Source: Dendrolimus kikuchii
Lineage: Eukaryota > Arthropoda > Insecta > Lepidoptera > Lasiocampidae
Assembly (NCBI GenBank): GCA_019925095.2
Contig: CM034412.1
Coordinates: 8,801,501-8,865,500 of the forward strand
Direction: 5' to 3'
Length of the DNA: 64,000 bases
The notes below the pieces were generated by a model. The model was not told the DNA's origin, made no database searches, and saw nothing but the letters and a program-made list of their open reading frames with translations. The position numbers and the translations under genes are program-made. Every line of letters begins with the position of its first letter. Positions within the stretch are counted from its first letter, which is position 1. Positions 1 through 11,550 of this stretch are shown here, in pieces.

Positions 1-55
1 AAAACGCATCGCAATTCACCGCATCGTATTGCGTACTAGGCATAAAGAAAAATGT
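1..55 (+). repeat. fragment of a jockey-like non-LTR reverse transcriptase gene
   Basis: The first ~55 bases match, in opposite orientation, the 5' side of the reverse transcriptase remnant at 4250-4513. Only the edge of the repeat is in the window, so its full extent is unknown. Confidence 0.6.
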
Positions 56-63
56 GAATAATA

Positions 64-298
64 CCAGGTGGTAGGGTATTTGCCTGACTGGATGGCTACT
101 ACCCCTGATCTAGAGTATGCCGCCATAACAACCTGGATTTGTGTTCCGGCATTAGTGACCAGGATCCAGTCTCCCTTTAAAGAGCAGCAGCGCATTTCTA
201 ACACCTTTGGGGTTGCAAATGTCCATAGGCGATGGTAACCGCTTTCCATCAAGTGGGCTGTCTGCCTGTCTGCTGAACTCGTGCAATAAAAAAAAATA
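64..298 (-). repeat. Metulj/Lep1-like ~300 bp interspersed repeat, truncated copy
   Basis: Read on the minus strand it runs from an A/T-rich start and TTCAGCAGACAGGCAGAC-type sequence to CTACCACCTGG. The same unit recurs at 1218, 11034, 13568, 20262, 39662, 48262, 50480, 51403 and 61988. This copy lacks the last ~80 bases ending in CGTTCCTGCACGGAT. Open frames through it are by-products of the repeat. The family name rests on remembered similarity to lepidopteran Metulj/Lep1 SINEs; the recurrence is seen directly. Confidence 0.8.
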
Positions 299-474
299 CC
301 ACACCGGTCACCATAGACGGGATTGTTCATCCCTTCCCAGAGCTCCCACACTCAACTACGTAACCTCTAGAAGGTTTGTTCCGCGGACGACGATGATCTA
401 AAAGGAACTTCTCGCCGAAGTTTTCCCTCTGCGCTATGACATGGGGTTTCCAAAGAAGGACGTTATAAAAATTC

Positions 475-572
475 TTAAAGGCCGGCAACGCGTTGGCAAC
501 GCACCTGGTGTTGTAAACGTCCATAGGCGATGGTAACCACCTTCTATCAAATGGGCCGTCTGGTGAGAGTGC
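475..572 (-). repeat. Lep1-type SINE 3' end
   Basis: Contains AAAGGCCGGCAACGCG followed by a GGTGTTGTAAACGTCCATAG-type motif, typical of lepidopteran SINE tails. It adjoins, but differs from, the 64-298 copy. Confidence 0.6.
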
Positions 573-1217
573 TAATAATCCGAGTGCCTAAATAGACTTT
601 ACACCCAAGGTTAACCACACTGCTTTTCATTTCGAATATGAGGAAATTAATTAAAAACTGATTAGTTAAACAAACAACTATTTCTCTAATGAGATAAAGC
701 GTTAACTCCACATCTAAATCTCATGAACTCATTTAATAAGTCATGTATGAAACGTCAAGTCAATTTATTTTTCTGTAGCACTCTACCAGCCAGTATTTTT
801 TTGTCACTGATGATATAAATACTTGGTCTATGTAAATTAAATAATAATTTAGGGAATGAAATTATTTCTAAGTAGAAAATGATGTTACAAATATGTTGAT
901 TTTGTTTTATTACAATTAAAGCCGCGATTTAACAGTGGCTGTAAAAAAAGTTGGGACATGAGTCTCGCATGTATTATCTATGGTGCGCATAGTTTTGAGG
1001 GTGAGGAAAATTGTTTCCCAGAGACGAAAAGTGCTGTTTTCATTCCTGTGATTAGGCAACTCTAAACGTACTTTCAAAATATGTGAATGCAATATGATTT
1101 GCTACACTACTTTATAATCGTACTTAACAAGTTACTAAACCACTTTTCCTTTCATTTATTATATTTAAAAGTTAAGTTTATTTGTATACGTATTACAAAT
1201 AAAATTAAAACTTTTTT
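573..1217. other. AT-rich stretch, no feature recognised
   Basis: No credible coding frame, RNA gene or known repeat was seen here. Confidence 0.5.
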
Positions 1218-1531
1218 TTATTTTTATTGCTGGAGTTCAGCAGACAGGCAGACGGCCCACTCGATGGAAAGCGGTTACCATCGCCTATGGACATTTGCAA
1301 CACCAAAGGTGCTACAAATGCGCTGCTGCACTCTAAAGGGAAACTGGAACCTGGTCACTAATGCCGGAACACAACTCAAGGTTGTTATGGCGACATACTT
1401 TAGACCAGGGGTGGTAGCCATCCAGTCGGGCAAATGCCCTACCACCTGGCTGTGGGTTGTTTTGTCGCCTCTTACGACAGGCCGCCCGGCCGCAGGAAAT
1501 TGTATTCTTTCTCCGTTCCTGCACGGATAAA
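1218..1531 (+). repeat. Metulj/Lep1-like ~300 bp repeat, near full-length copy
   Basis: One of the most complete copies, from the T-rich start (TTTATTGC) through CGGTTACCATCGCCTATGG, CTACCACCTGG and the CGCCTCTTACGACAGG block to CGTTCCTGCACGGAT. It is a useful reference for the other copies. Confidence 0.85.
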
Positions 1532-2520
1532 AACTATACATACACTCAATTAACGCCCAACAAGAAAAGATATAAAGTAATTAAAATTCTTCAATCCTTC
1601 ACTTACACAAAGTTATGAATACAGCTACCTAACAGATATTATATAGATTTAAACTTTATATCTTACCCATTAGAGTATAATGTAACTAGTCGAAATTAAA
1701 AATGCAGTATTTCTATGTTTGTGTTGAACGTAGTTTAGAAACAAAGTGATAAAGCTCGTTCGAGAATAAGTTAATTTTAATTATTATGCTAATTATAAAA
1801 GTAGTTATTATTTAATTATTTTATAAAAATTGTTACAAAACTGACATTCTTCAATTTTTGAGCTAACGTAATCTTTTTGGCAAAAACGAAGAAACTTTGT
1901 TGCATATCGAAAACGTAAGTAAAATGGTATTTTATTTTATATCCCTTTTTTAATTTAATAGATTCGGAATGTTCGGGTCTATTTTATATTTGTACGTTTG
2001 CAACTTGACGAATAAATACATGTATAGGTGGAGGTTAAGTTAACAAAAGCGTCAAACAAAGTTGAGCCTCTTATATAAGCCTATGTGCGTAGACTGATGT
2101 AGACACACACAAGCCATGTGGGTGTGGTTTGAAACTAAACTCTGTTTCAAAGTGGACAGTATGGAAGAAATTATGTTAATAGAGAAATAAACATCTTGGT
2201 TCTAAGCATAAAATTAATTATTTTTTTTAATAATAATAAATCTGTAGCCTTTAGTGTTTTACAATTTAACAAAGAAGAGACACATAGAATGATAACTAGG
2301 AAACAGTAAAAATATGTTACTTTAAAATACGGCTATGGAATTTAAGACAAGTAAGTATACCGTCTACTCTCAAACTAGGTACAAGGCCTGTGTTTTGAGT
2401 CAATCAAAGGTAACCCTCACCTATATGGTTAAATAACATAATTATGGCTCTTAAATAAGTAATTGTATATGCTTACGTGCGTGTGTGTGTATGTGTGTGT
2501 GAATGCGTACAGTGATGTAC
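1532..2520. other. AT-rich stretch, no gene recognised
   Basis: No coding frame of note. A short GTGTGT microsatellite lies near 2478-2502. Confidence 0.5.
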
Positions 2521-2606
2521 ATACATACATACATACATACATAACTTCACGCCATTTCCCTTACGGGGTAGGCACGAACAACAGAGCGCCATTCAGGCTG
2601 TGATGT
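2521..2606 (-). mobile_element. RTE-like retrotransposon 3'-end fragment with (TACA)n tail
   Basis: The tail (TACA)n is followed on + by AACTTCACGCCA and GGGGTAGGCACGAACAAC, the reverse complement of the 3' end at 23.5, 44.1 and 63.5 kb. It is cut ~20 nt further downstream than the other short copies. GTGATGT occurs on both sides and may be a target duplication. Confidence 0.8.
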
Positions 2607-2751
2607 GATGTGTAAGAAATAAAGTGATTCACACATTCATGTGTATCACGAGTGCAGAAATTAACAAAAATTGTATAAAATATAAATTAGAATAGAAACA
2701 GTAATAAATATTAGTTTATAAGTGCATCAGACGCATCATAATCCAAGGATT

Positions 2752-4240
2752 TTAAATTTTATGGTAAATGTGAAAAAACACAGAACCTGAAAATTATGCA
2801 TTTTTTGTATTTAAAGACTATAAATATGATTTGATATGGTATAATAAGTAAATAAGACACTAAAATTATCGGAAAGCCGTCATTTAGGTAAAAAATTAAT
2901 AAACAATAAAATTAATTACGTTAAAAACCTGCGTCATATCAATAAAAATAATTTTCAATTTTAGCGTCACGACTTACCTAGTTGTGATAAAAACACAATA
3001 ATTTATTTAATTTCGGGATTAGTCTGCAAATGTAACATATATGACATAACCAAAATAATTAATCATTATAAAATGAACTATTACGGCATTGCTAAAAAAA
3101 AACACCATATTTTGTAATTTGTAGGTTGAGGTTTCACCTCAGATTAATAATATTAAGAGACAAAGTTTTTACTTCACTTTGCTACTTGTTAGGCAAAGAC
3201 ACTAAATCCATACAGCATGAATATCAATATTATTCAATCAATCTAAAGATCATTAAATGACATGAAAGTATGGAATTTTAGATTTTTCACATTATTGTAA
3301 CTAAAATAATTAATATATTTTTGTAGTTTGTATATATAATTACCGACTACATGCAATACTAATGTTAGCAGAACAAAGCATAGGTGTGAGGGGTGGTCGA
3401 AGGTATAACCAGTGACAAGGACAGGGGTTAGGTTAGGTTATCTTCAGACCAAAGCCGGCAGAGTGGCAAAACTGACTGGTTTCCATTTGTTCGTTGATAA
3501 TTTAAACAAATGTTAAAGTGGGCATTGGTCTGCAGATAACCTAACCTAACCCACTGTCCTTGTCATAATCTTCGAACGCCCCTCAGACCTATATATTGTT
3601 TGTCTAACATTGGTATTGCATGTTGTCGGTAATTATATATAGAAACTACAAAAATATAATAATTATCTTAATCAAAATAATGTGAAAAATCTATAATTCC
3701 GTATTTTCATGTCATTCAAAAATGTTCAGTTTGATTAAATATTGATATTCTTGCTGAATGTATTTAGTTCCTTTGCCTGACATTTAGCAAAGTGAGGTAA
3801 AAACTTTGTCTCTGAATATTATTAATCTGAGGTTTTATTTACAAATTACAAAATGTCTTGGTTTTATAGCAATGCCGTAATATTTGATTTTATAATTATT
3901 AATTATTTTGATCATGTCATATATTACATTACTTACATTAATATTATATTATAATTATTGTTACATTTGCAGACTAATCCCAAAATTAAAGTAATTGTGT
4001 TTATATTCTAATTAGTAGGTAAGTCGTCAGGCTAAAATTGAACATTATTTCTATCGATATAATGCACGTATTTAAGTAATTAATTGTATTGTTTATTAAT
4101 TTTTTGTCTAAATGATGGCTTACCGATAATTTTAGTGCCGTTATTATATCATAGCAAACCATATGTAAAGTCTTTGAATGAATACAAAAAAATGCATAAT
4201 TTTCAGCTTCCGCGTTTATGCATATTTACCAATTTTATTA
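2752..4240. repeat. long inverted repeat (fold-back element)
   Basis: Two arms of ~700 nt (about 2752-3457 and 3521-4240) are imperfect reverse complements around a ~60 nt centre. Matched landmarks, outside in, are TGCATTTTTTGTATT / its complement near 4190; the AAATTAATAAACAATA block near 2895 against 4095; and GGTTAGGTTAGGTTATCT near 3428 against 3536. No coding frame is present. It looks like a non-autonomous fold-back DNA transposon; transcription across it would give a long hairpin. Confidence 0.8.
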
Positions 4241-4249
4241 TTAAACTAG

Positions 4250-4513
4250 AGTTGAACTGAGGCACACTCTCAGTTGTCTCTCCGAAGGCTAAGCGATTCT
4301 AATCTGCCTGTTAGTACGGGATTGTCAATGATACGTACGGCACGACGTTGGATGGAATCGAGGGGATTTTTCTGGTAAACGGGTGTCCCGGCTCATAGAT
4401 GTGAACAGTACTCCATATGCCTAATTTGCACTTTATACAGCCCTAGTCTTTATTCTTCAAAATTTTTCTTTAAGCCTAGCACGCAATACGATGCGGTGAA
4501 TTGCGATGCGTTT
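4250..4513 (-). pseudogene. jockey-like reverse transcriptase C-terminal remnant
   Basis: The minus strand encodes a stretch with the motifs MEYCSHLWAG, PLDSIQRRAVRI and LSLRRDN, then an in-frame stop. These belong to the C-terminal part of many insect jockey-type non-LTR retrotransposon polymerases. It is 5' truncated and has no intact frame. Confidence 0.75.
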
Positions 4514-4980
4514 TAAAATCCAGCATTGGAAAAAAATCGGAACTGACTACTGCGAACTGATGTTCGCGAAATCCAAAAAAAATCGTATTTGTCAGGTGCG
4601 CTTTAAGATTATTATTACACTTTATATCACTTACATAAAAAATTAACTAGGTTTTGTTATATATACAATCCTTCAATGAAAATTGATCTAATTGATTGTG
4701 AAAATCGCTTAAAAAACATACCTACATTATTGTATATACGTTTTCTGTCAATATTTAACGTCATCACCAATGAATAACAATATCAAATCACAAATAACGC
4801 AATTAACTCATCGCTACTTCTGCGTGAAACAGTCAATAACTATTATCTCAGAAGAAACTTACGCTTACGCTAAAAATTCGTGAACTAAACTGTCATTTTT
4901 ATGTTTTAAAGTATATATATTAACAAGCAAAGGAACTTAATACTATATATACTACTACTATGGTTAAATTTAAAAAAAAA
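4514..4980. other. AT-rich stretch, no feature recognised
   Basis: Nothing beyond AT-rich sequence was identified. Confidence 0.4.
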
Positions 4981-4984
4981 CTTA

Positions 4985-5440
4985 TTAAATATTGTTACGA
5001 CAGACAAAAGTGGATTCACACCTGCATACCATAAAAGCACACTTTATTACCTTTCCGCATTTGGACTTCTTTTGTTTACTTTGTTTAAAATTTGTGATTA
5101 GAAAACAGCCCGTTGTGTATTGTAATCTTTTGTGGCAGTCATTAGCCAGGTGTGTCTAACTGATTCTATGAAATTCAGTCCACACGGGCGAGAGACATAT
5201 TGTATTGGTGCAGTATAAAGCAATGCCCCAATGGAGAGATCGGCAGTCTAGCGATAGCCACAAGCGAAGCAAGACGTTAGTGACGGACTTTGCACGTGTG
5301 ATTGAATCGTACATTTTGGACTGGTTGCGTACAGCTAAATTTGTACCTGTGTTATACGTGTTTGTATGATTCTAATAAATTTCATAGTAATTCCAACGGC
5401 ATTTTAATCAGAGTCCTGCATCTCGTAAGTATATGAATAA
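4985..5440 (+). repeat. degenerate solo LTR, same family as 17121-17600
   Basis: Shares with the copies at 17.1 and 27.1 kb the blocks AGCACACTTTATTACCT, ATTAGCCAGGTG, CGGACTTTGCACG, TGTACCTGTGTTATACGTG and CAACGGCATTTTAAT, with a TTGTTACGAC start and a CTCGTAA end. More diverged than the other copies; no clear flanking duplication. Confidence 0.7.
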
Positions 5441-5890
5441 TGATTTCTGATAGGATATTATTATCCTAAAGACCGATTTCTCAATAGTCAGATAAATCGT
5501 TTAATAACTGCCTAAGGAATAAATTTATCGGACTGTTTATCTGTCCTATAGATGGCGATGGATTTTTTAATTGATATTTAACTGACGAATAGTTATACGA
5601 TCATTTGATTGGTTGAGACAGTGCTAACTTCAGGGAGGTGAAACAAACATACTGATTAAACACACGTTAGAGCAGGACAGACTATTTCCATTTACATCTA
5701 GTCTTTGATGAAATGACAATGTCAGTAAGGGTGTCTCCAAATTGGCGATTTAGAGCGCGATTTTAGCAAATGATTTTTATTTGAAGAGTTGAATTATGGC
5801 AGACAATTTTAGCACGAGAAATTGGGGAATTATTTCATCTGTCTAGCCTTATTACTTACTTTTGTGTTTAATTTTATGAATTAATTTGAA
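5441..5890. other. no feature recognised
   Basis: No coding frame or repeat match was seen in this stretch. Confidence 0.4.
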
Positions 5891-5894
5891 TCGA

Positions 5895-6118
5895 GAGGGA
5901 GAACACGGTGCAATTTTTTTAGATTTTTTGTCTGTTTGTCGGTTTGTCTGTTTGTTCGGGACCCACGTAAAAACTACTGGGCCGATTTCGATGCAGTTTT
6001 TGCTGACCGACAGCAAATTCTTAGATTTAAAATCTGCGCTACTATTTATCCTGGGAATCCCGTGGGAATTTCATGTTACGCGTGAACAAAGTCGCGGGCA
6101 TAGCCTAGTATTTTTGTA
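5895..6118 (+). mobile_element. Helitron-like non-autonomous element, 3' part
   Basis: Contains the lepidopteran block GGGCCGATTTCGATGCAG ... GGGAATCCCGTGGGAATTT ... AAAGTCGCGGGCAT and ends CCTAGT before AT-rich sequence, as expected of a Helitron CTRR terminus. Related to 10025, 16540 and 41515. No helicase is present; the class is inferred from the terminus. Confidence 0.55.
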
Positions 6119-6365
6119 TAATAATAATAATAATAATCGGCAGACAAACACACATATTATATATCCCCAAATTAAGCAAGTTACGCTTGTGTTATGGGTA
6201 ATATACAACGTACTACTCTGGGGCCGATCCCAGACACCCAGACTATAGTAAATAACGAAGAAAATACGTTTCCGAAATTTACTATACCAGGAATCGAACC
6301 CGGAGCCTCTGCGTTGCAGTGAGATAGGCCGGCCGAGGATTAGCCCGCACAACCACAGAGGCCGT
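6119..6365 (-). repeat. tRNA-derived SINE (family B)
   Basis: On the minus strand it begins GGCCTCTGTGGTTGTGCGGG, carries a B-box-like GGGTTCGATTCCTGG, and ends with AACTTGCTTAATTTGGGG and an (ATT)n tract. Other copies are at 11551, 13671, 19050, 24815, 36018 and 51048. Confidence 0.75.
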
Positions 6366-7304
6366 ATAATTAAAGTCAATATTTATTTCGTAGGAAAGTT
6401 TACAATAACGCTACAAATTACTTTTTATAGATGTGTCAGCCATACCTGGTCCTGTACTATTTGAAATAGACTAGGTACATATAATCTTTAAGATTTTCAA
6501 ACACTCTTAAGCATAGAACGGTGCATGTTCTAAAGCAATTTATTAGAAAAATGTCACAGCGTAAGCGAAGATGGCGAGAGTAATGCATTTTAGGTGAAAC
6601 GTTTTCTGCCGCCAACTTTTTATTAGAATTTGTGGAAAATTTTCCCACTTATCATCCTGAAAGTACGCTGTGACAGTGTGTTAACCGAAAAAGGTGAAGT
6701 GTGATTTAAACTCACGTAGATAATGGTTCTGTACACGATTATTAGTAAAGCAGTTATTACAGTAGGCCGATTTTCAGACTATGTATGTAAATCAGAGTGG
6801 TATTATAAAAATATTGAGTTTCAATCTTTACGCTTATTTTCTGTTACTGGTCCCTTTTTTTAACCGACTTCAAAAATTGAGGTTCTTTTATGTTTTTCAA
6901 ACGAATTTGATTATCATTTTGCGTCGGAGTCAGTGCAGCTTCAGGATATTTTCGTATGAAGGACATTGCCCAGTTTGTTAGGAGAGTTGGGTTCATATAA
7001 AATTGCACGAGCCATTATGAGTTTGGCATTATTTTGTAGACAATATAAATAATTATCACATACATTAAAGGTATTTTAACCCTTTAACCAGGTTTAAGGC
7101 AAATCTTAACTTATCTGGAGAAATATAAATATATATTTCTTAGAAAAATACAAATGGAAAATTACTATGTTCAAAACTAGATGGCGCTATTAGTTATTAA
7201 TAATTATGGTTTACTGCCTGCCGCTTTAATAGATTGAATCTATCTGGTATACTGTAGAAAATACATACAATCAAGACATAAAATCAAGAACATGAACTTA
7301 CAAA
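6366..7304. other. no gene; short repeat fragment near 6858
   Basis: TTTAACCGACTTCAAAAA near 6860 is a short interspersed motif also seen near 12100 and 36450. Otherwise nothing was recognised. Confidence 0.4.
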
Positions 7305-7362
7305 TACAACCGGCGGTCTTAAGGCCCACGGCGATTTCTTCCAGACAACCTTTGGATGGAGT
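7305..7362 (-). repeat. degraded CR1-like 3' end
   Basis: GGCGGTCTTAAGGCCCACGG followed by GATTTCTTCCAGACAACC resembles the conserved 3' UTR hairpin block at 22941, 17690 and 52090, with a damaged hairpin. Confidence 0.5.
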
Positions 7363-7429
7363 TTATAAAGGTTAACAAAAGTCAGTACTTGTTAAATCAG
7401 CACTCGTACAATAATTTTTGTTTATAGAG

Positions 7430-7672
7430 GTACGTATATATATCCCCATTTGCCCCATTTGTTCCTTTTGTCTCATTTGTCTCATATTCCCCGTTTGTCC
7501 CTTTTGTCCTATTTGTCCACTTTGTCTCCTTTTGTCCCTTGTGTCCCTTAGTCCCTTTTATGCCTTTTGTCCCTTTGGTGTTTTTTGTCCCATTTATCCC
7601 TTTTGTCCCTTCTGTCCCATTTGTCTTTTTTATCCCATTTTCCCCATTTGTTCCATTAGTCCCTTTTGTAGA
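7430..7672. repeat. ~9-bp tandem repeat (TTTGTCCC-type)
   Basis: About 25 imperfect units of the form CCATTTGTCCCTTTTGTCC. Because the unit is a multiple of three, a long cysteine/proline-rich frame stays open, but its composition is explained by the repeat. No gene is claimed. Confidence 0.85.
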
Positions 7673-8004
7673 AATAAACTGTATGAAATATAAACATAAG
7701 TATTAGTAAGCAGTATGTTATTACTATAGATTCCTAGATATAAGAAATATAAATATGAGAGAATGAGAAAAAGATGCAAACAAATGTTTGCAGGAAAATA
7801 AAATGTCACTATATAGATAAGATAAGTGGTAGATGGTAGATAAAATACATAATAGATGACTAAGTAGAAATAAGAAAATGTAAAAGTAAGTTTTTGTAAA
7901 TAAAGATTTTTAAAAAGCAAAAGAAAAGAAGAAACATAAAGAAAGAAAAAGAAACTATAAAAGAAATAAAAATATAAGGAAGATAAAATACTCTGAAAAA
8001 GTAA

Positions 8005-8192
8005 ATAATAAGTTGGCGGTAGGCTAAATAAAACTTTAACAATACTCGTTGACACTTGACATCTTTGTCTTCCGTGATCACGGCCACTGAAAAGTGGCCG
8101 AAACGTCGGAAAAACCAAAATCAAATAAAATTACCGCGCTTAAAACCGTTAAAACGTAGTTTTATTATGTATACAAGTCGCGAAAACTTAAA
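8005..8192 (+). repeat. interspersed repeat with GGCCGAAACGTC motif (possible Penelope-like end)
   Basis: Includes TCTTTGTCTTCCGTGATCAC, the perfect hairpin GGCCAC/GTGGCC, then GAAACGTCGG, TTACCGCGCTTAAAACCG and TATACAAGTCGCGAAAAC. Other copies are at 30970, 39080 and 49092. Assignment to Penelope-like elements is a guess based on the hammerhead-like GGCCGAAACGTC string. Confidence 0.6.
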
Positions 8193-9160
8193 ATAAGTAA
8201 ATAATATCCTGGCCCACCTGTTCGTCAAGAGAGCGACCGATTAAATGAAAAGGAATATAAAAACGCGTTGACTTCGCGTAGGACATCTGCTTTTACCAGA
8301 TCCACAATAAAAAAGTTTACAAATAGGGTATCCAATTGATATTAACCAATGTTTTGCAGTTATTACAACGTGAAATTCTTAAAGCAAATATTTTCATCTA
8401 CCGCCCCGGTGTCGACGCCTCGTAAAAAATGATAGATAACGCGTATAATTTACGGGGCTTTTAGTACTAATGGGCAAAAGGCTTTAGTGCGCACCCGGTC
8501 ATAAAGTTAAACAGAAGGTGCCACGCAAGTGGGGTATCTTCCCAAACATAAACCATAACGTGGATGTAACGTTAGGGAAATGTTAACTGCTGAGGTAACG
8601 CATTTATGGGCCTATCTGCTTGATCTAATCTTGTCCCAGTTGATGAAAGTGAATGGAGGGAAAGTACGCTTCAGTTTTATGGGAAAAATTGGCTCTGTTA
8701 TAGATTTTTAATAGCATTTTTTTAGCTTTGAAATTTTCCTATCTCTCCTATTGTTTGTTTTTTATCATGGCTCTGCACGATGTATCTAAGCAGTGTCATA
8801 TATTCATTAATATTCTTTTAGAATAATCTGAAAGCAAATGTTATGTGGAGAACAAATGTTAAGTCATGCCACTTCCACCAGGTTCCGATAGAAGGGGTAG
8901 CTCTAAGCAACGCTGGATTGACGTCGGTAAAAATTACATACGTACCAAAGATCGTGCGAAGTGAAGAAAGAAAAGTACGAAATCTGAATGCAAAACCGAT
9001 TTAACGCTTAGATGATGCTAATAATTCTTCAAACAAAAGCAGCAGTTGTTTCAGTTAGGTCTTTGACTAACTTCAAAGAGTGAATTTTGCAGCAGCTCGA
9101 AATCTCGAAATTATTTGGAGTCTGCACAATATGGCTTCTCCTTCCATACTTCTCTATTCT
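8193..9160. other. no feature recognised
   Basis: No coding frame or clear repeat was identified. Confidence 0.4.
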
Positions 9161-9164
9161 AACA

Positions 9165-9405
9165 GGGTAGCTATTGTAATAGCCAGCTAATTACCGATGG
9201 TGTACAAAATAGCCACGGCTAAGTTGTCAATCAGTTCGCCAACTGATAATGGTTGTCGAATTGCAAAAACCGTCAACTGCTGTGTTGTCGGTTGGCGAGT
9301 CACTCATCCCTTGGCTAAATAGCCATCAGATGGTTGCTTAGCCGGCTAATGAACTACTATTCGCCGTATGGCTAAGTTTTTGTAATTTTGGTTGGTTTAC
9401 CCACC
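9165..9405. repeat. candidate MITE with partial internal symmetry
   Basis: GCCAGCTAATTACCGATGG near 9180 mirrors a block ending AGCCGGCTAAT near 9350, and CAGTTCGCCAACTG mirrors GGTTGGCGAGTC. The boundaries and the class are uncertain. Confidence 0.4.
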
Positions 9406-9599
9406 TTTACTCTCTTCTGGCATAGGACCTTTGTTATACTTTCTCTCCTAAGCGCACACCTCACGCTTACCTTACAGGTATAACATTGCGCTTGATGTCA
9501 TATTATAGTAAGTGCTTGTAATGACCACTAACTTTTGTATTAAATATGTTAAAAACTTGAATTGAACGTGATATTTGTATACATTGTTTGAAAGTTAAA

Positions 9600-9990
9600 A
9601 ATTACGCACCATACAACGGAATGTGCGGAAAATAGGTACTCACACCTAAGTACTGGTTTGCCGTATACTCCACTTTCCATAAAAAATATATGATTACTCC
9701 ACCAAAAAGTTTCACATTACGAGATAAATAAGCTGAATGATCGAACTTCCTTGGAATCGCTTTTGATCAATACGTTTGTCTCATTTTAAACTGTAATTAA
9801 GAAGTTTACTGTATTACTTATTGTACTGTTTTCTTCCAAATGTGTTGATAAACGTTGTATAACAAACGCGTGTAAGTTGGTTTTAACAAACTCGCGGCTG
9901 TGGTAAGTCCTCGACTTAGCCACGAGCTTACATTCATCTACTTGTTTGTAAAAGCCAACTTACCGCACTAGTATAATAAATAACTATTTT
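9600..9990. repeat. ~390 bp interspersed repeat, copy 1
   Basis: Paired with 15395-15850 through shared blocks such as CACCATACA, AGTTTCACATTACGA, TATTGTACTGTTT and GCACTAGTATAATAAATAAC. The right end holds an inverted pair (TAAGTTGG ... CCAACTTA). Confidence 0.65.
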
Positions 9991-10024
9991 CTGTTTATAT
10001 GTTTGTGTTAAATTAATACAATCC

Positions 10025-10462
10025 ATAATATTATAAAAGTGTATTTTTTTGTGTTTGTCTGTTTGTTCAGGATTCACATATAAACTGTTGGGCCGATTTC
10101 AATGCGATTTTTGTTATTCGATAGTAAATGTCTGCGGTACATTTCATCTCGGGAATCCTGCGAGAATTATCCTGCGAATGATTTAAAGTGACCAGAGTAA
10201 AAAAAGTCTAATTCCAATGCAATTTTTTCACTGTGATTGTTTCTATGTTTATAAACATCTTTAGTAGAACAGTTGTAGTTGTGTATATGCCTTTAATAAA
10301 ATTAGTTATTTGGGGTTTTTACGGGAGTTTCCGGGATTAATGTATTATTCATACTAAAAATCAATTGCGCTGATGAAATATCCTTTTGTTTTTAAATATT
10401 GCAAAACAACTTTAATATACGTCTCTTGTACAACGTGAACGAAGCCGTGGGCAAATTCTAGT
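10025..10462 (+). mobile_element. Helitron-like remnant
   Basis: Starts in the GGGCCGATTTCAATGCGA block shared with 5895 and 41515, and ends GAACGAAGCCGTGGGCAAAT then TCTAGT, a Helitron-type CTAGT terminus. Confidence 0.5.
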
Positions 10463-11033
10463 AATGTATAAAAAGAAAATTTTCGAAAAGGAAGCGAACA
10501 ATATATAATTTAACGACATCGTGATACGAACAACATTGTTATAACAACACTTTTATGAGCAGCTATAAAGTGAACTCAAGAAGATGATAAGGTAGTGTAT
10601 AAAATTCAATAAAAATGAGACATTGCATTTCTATTGAAGACACATCGTGATTATAAACTAGACGAGCCCTTGACTCCGTTTGTGAGCGACTTGGATTCAT
10701 AATTTTTGAACCTTAAAAGATACAGAAATTAAATATACACGAAAATTTAAAATAAAAATCCTAATTTTTACTGAAATCTGTTTTAAAAAAACTTAAACTT
10801 AAAAAAACTGTTTTAAAACCTCTTCGAGACAAACTTCCAGACAATATACTGACAAAAACTTTTATAGTATAATAATAATAATAAAAGAATTTTGTTGTCA
10901 CCAAAAATATAACAAATTTTGCCTTAAAATTAAGACTAGATACTAACACCTAGACTAGGCCGAGCCTGTATCCTATGTGTTAAAAAGTATAGTGTATAGT
11001 GAAGTAAAATTAGTTTAGAAGATAGGGAATTTA
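10463..11033. other. no feature recognised
   Basis: AT-rich, with a short (AAT)n run near 10870. No credible gene. Confidence 0.4.
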
Positions 11034-11345
11034 TTTTTATGGCAGGAGTTTAGCAGGCAGGCAGACGGCCCACTTGATGGAAAGCGGTTAACATCGCCTA
11101 GTGATATTTGTAACACCAAAGATGCTACCAATGTGCTACCGCTCTCTAAAGGAGGACTGGAGGAGAAACCTAGCCACTAATGCCAGAACACAACTCAAGG
11201 TTGTTATGACGACTTAGACCAGGGGTGGTAGCCATCCAGACGAGCAAATACCCTACCACCTGGTGGTTGCTTAGTCGCCTCTTGCGGCAGAACGCCTGGC
11301 CGCAGGAAATTATATTCTTTCTCTAGTCCAGCACGGATACAATGT
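11034..11345 (+). repeat. Metulj/Lep1-like ~300 bp repeat
   Basis: Near full-length copy, from TTAGCAGGCAGGCAGACGG to a CAGCACGGAT end, with small indels relative to 1218-1531. Confidence 0.8.
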
Positions 11346-11550
11346 GTAGCGAGCAGGGTAAAATACCTATGTTATACCTGTATATATGCTCAACACAAAT
11401 ATATTTATATTTTACAGTGTATATAGTCTGTTTTGCAATATATGGATCCTTGAAGCCTTGTGTAACCCCGAGGTATGTATTACTTCGAAATATTCAAGTT
11501 TAAAACTGGCAGGCACTTACCCATTTTGTTTATTTAACTATTATTCTTTC

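Noticed and set aside
1087..1530. 147-codon frame through the 300 bp repeat
   Set aside because: The same peptide-like frames recur in several repeat copies on both strands; they come from the repeat.
7430..7672. CRISPR-like array
   Set aside because: Units are ~9 bp with no spacers, in a eukaryotic genome; a plain tandem repeat.
7418..7693. Cys/Pro/Phe-rich 91-codon frame
   Set aside because: Explained by the TTTGTCCC tandem repeat; composition and period match the DNA repeat.
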